Below, piece by piece: positions 5,930-6,133 of a stretch of 6,133 bases of DNA. This DNA comes from Chloroflexota bacterium (lineage in GTDB: Bacteria; Chloroflexota; Dehalococcoidia; GIF9; UBA5629). Position 1 is the first letter of the stretch; the number at the start of each line of letters is the position of its first letter. Location of the stretch: positions 1 to 6,133 of the forward strand of contig JAPLHM010000322.1 of assembly GCA_026389635.1 (NCBI GenBank), in the 5' to 3' direction. The translations under genes were made by a program, and so were the position numbers. Below the pieces are notes generated by a model. That model was given only the letters and a program-made list of their open reading frames with translations. It did no database searches and was not told where the DNA came from.

Positions 5930-6133
5930 ATGACAGTTAAACCTGATAAACCGGCCGTATTTATCTCCTGGGGCCTGCTTATCGCCCTATTCATAGGCGC
6001 CGGCCTTGCCGCTTACCTGGTGTTCTACCCCGGGGCGGTCTTCGTCTTCGTTGCGCTGCTTGAATTCATATTGCTCGCCGGCGCCGTCAGCGTTTTCTTT
6101 TTGCGGCGCAGGCGCGGCAGGTGGTGGGTGCCG
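5930..6133 (+). CDS. Small membrane protein of unknown function (3' partial)
   Basis: 68 codons are visible and the frame is still open at the window end. After a short polar N-terminus (MTVKPDKPA) come two hydrophobic segments, about residues 10-33 and 36-58, and then a strongly basic run (RRRRGR at 59-64) that would sit on the cytoplasmic side. The ATG is preceded by only a weak purine-rich GTGG, so the start is tentative, but no better in-frame start is seen upstream. It lies 47 bases downstream of the broken HTH gene on the same strand. No known domain is recognised. It could be a short two-helix protein or the N-terminus of a larger membrane protein. Confidence 0.5.
   Translation, partial: MTVKPDKPAVFISWGLLIALFIGAGLAAYLVFYPGAVFVFVALLEFILLAGAVSVFFLRRRRGRWWVP

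Overview
The window looks like part of a bacterial chromosome from an obligate or facultative anaerobe of moderately high GC. The main clue is a pair of 2-hydroxyacyl-CoA dehydratase / benzoyl-CoA reductase type subunits, a family of oxygen-sensitive iron-sulfur enzymes. The combination with a long-form zinc alcohol dehydrogenase and a solitary acetolactate-synthase-like ThDP enzyme reminds me of Dehalococcoidia/Chloroflexota or related sediment bacteria. That placement is an impression from protein style, not proof. No rRNA, tRNA, CRISPR array, transposase or phage gene was seen.

Layout. (1) Positions 1-1771, plus strand: the 3' part of a BcrC/HgdB-like subunit, followed one base later by a complete BcrB/HgdA-like subunit. 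Both keep the cysteines expected to hold an iron-sulfur cluster. No ATPase activator gene follows. (2) Positions 1772-1825: a compact element with two overlapping perfect palindromes between convergent genes. (3) Positions 1826-4735, minus strand: a two-gene operon, a ThDP-dependent acetolactate synthase-like enzyme (4735-3068) followed 24 bases later by a zinc-binding MDR dehydrogenase (3043-1826). (4) Positions 4736-4847: a 112-base divergent promoter region with strong Shine-Dalgarno sequences on both strands and an AT-rich dyad in the middle. (5) Positions 4848-5282, plus: a 144-residue membrane protein built of three similar hydrophobic repeats. (6) Positions 5283-5529: no convincing gene, but a short hydrophobic reading frame vaguely like a pseudopilin N-terminus. 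(7) Positions 5530-5882: a HigA-like XRE antitoxin/regulator broken by a 5-base tandem duplication that shifts the frame after the HTH domain. (8) Positions 5930-6133: the start of a small two-helix membrane protein cut by the window edge.

How they may work together: the dehydratase/reductase pair would act on an acyl-CoA by low-potential electron chemistry, while the ThDP enzyme would make or break C-C bonds next to a carbonyl and the MDR enzyme would oxidise or reduce an alcohol/carbonyl. The last two are very probably co-transcribed and may be consecutive steps. A link between the plus-strand and minus-strand sets is only suggested by proximity, since they converge and are separated by a palindromic element.
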